A DNA stretch of 64,000 nucleotides from Psettodes erumei (taxonomy: Eukaryota; Chordata; Actinopteri; Pleuronectiformes; Psettodidae): positions 1,302,001 through 1,366,000 of the forward strand of contig JAFBJZ010000411.1 of NCBI GenBank assembly GCA_016785225.1, read 5' to 3'. Below the pieces are notes generated by a model. It had not been told where the DNA came from. It searched no databases and was given only the letters and a program-made list of their open reading frames with translations. Shown here piece by piece: positions 63,655-64,000 of the stretch. The position numbers and the translations under genes were made by a program. Positions within the stretch are counted from its first letter, which is position 1, and every line of letters starts with the position of its first letter.

Positions 63655-63927
63655 GTATTGATGTCATCCTGCACCTACACGGCACTGTGGAAAATGACAG
63701 GTGGATGGAAGATCCTTATATCCTGGATGTGTGATGACGACAGCTTTATTAATGGACTGCCTGTTCGGCAGTGCAATGTATAAACAGCATCACTCGGGCC
63801 GTTTCAGAAACACACCGTGTGTACACTGCAGTGTGGTACAAGCTAGGAAGAACATATTACTACATTGCAGCAGGGTGCTATTTTAGTGCCTCCAAAGCAT
63901 TGTGCACTAATACCTCCCTCTGGCAAC

Positions 63928-63958
<31 letters not shown>

Positions 63959-63966
63959 ACACACAC
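63928..63966. repeat. C homopolymer and CA microsatellite
   Basis: A run of about 16 C followed by (CA)n. Confidence 0.95.
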
Positions 63967-64000
63967 CTCTACCTGCAGGTAAGCAGACAGGCAGGAAGGG

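Noticed and set aside
23116..64000. neurog1, tifab or other genes expected near MACROH2A1 from mammals
   Set aside because: No bHLH, FHA or other recognisable words in any frame. They may lie outside the window.

Overview
The window is vertebrate nuclear DNA, most likely from a teleost fish and probably a spiny-rayed one. It has intron-split genes with GT-AG splice sites, dense CA/GT microsatellites, CpG-rich promoters, and interspersed repeats I recognise from teleosts: Tc1-like DNA transposons, a tRNA-headed SINE, LINE 3' tails, and several other families. It is not prokaryotic. Most open reading frames in it are chance readings of intron, microsatellite or repeat.

Left end (1-5245, minus strand): the first five coding exons of a faxdc2-like gene (fatty acid hydroxylase domain containing 2). 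They give about 112 residues of the N-terminal membrane part. The histidine-box catalytic part lies beyond base 1. Its start codon is at 5245 and a CCAAT box and an antioxidant/MAF-type element lie just upstream.

Middle (about 8000-23115, plus strand): a complete macroH2A1 gene, encoding a histone H2A variant fused to a macrodomain. It has a non-coding first exon in a CpG island, coding from 9898 to 21709, and a 3' UTR of about 1.4 kb. Both mutually exclusive macrodomain exons are present: the macroH2A1.2-type exon (13367-13466) first, then the macroH2A1.1-type exon (14904-14994). The second keeps the Asp and Gly of the ADP-ribose pocket; the first has Glu instead of the Asp. The shared exon 7 (17244-17332) is one base short in an A-run, which breaks the frame. 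This is either an assembly error or a real lesion. The two genes are head to head, about 2.8 kb apart, with a strong CTCF-like motif between them.

Right part (23.1-64 kb): no protein gene I can support. It holds repeats, microsatellites and several non-repetitive stretches that look regulatory: an RE1/NRSF-like silencer at 52996 next to a CpG cluster, a homeodomain-site cluster at 46143-46182, a CpG-rich stretch at 57225-57540, and a CCAAT/GC-box stretch at 62090-62210. A decayed Tc1-like element lies at 62471-63305 and one weak orphan exon candidate at 63591-63654.

I found no new multi-gene system. The observations most worth checking are the two-exon switch and frame break in macroH2A1, and the RE1-like site in the gene-poor flank.
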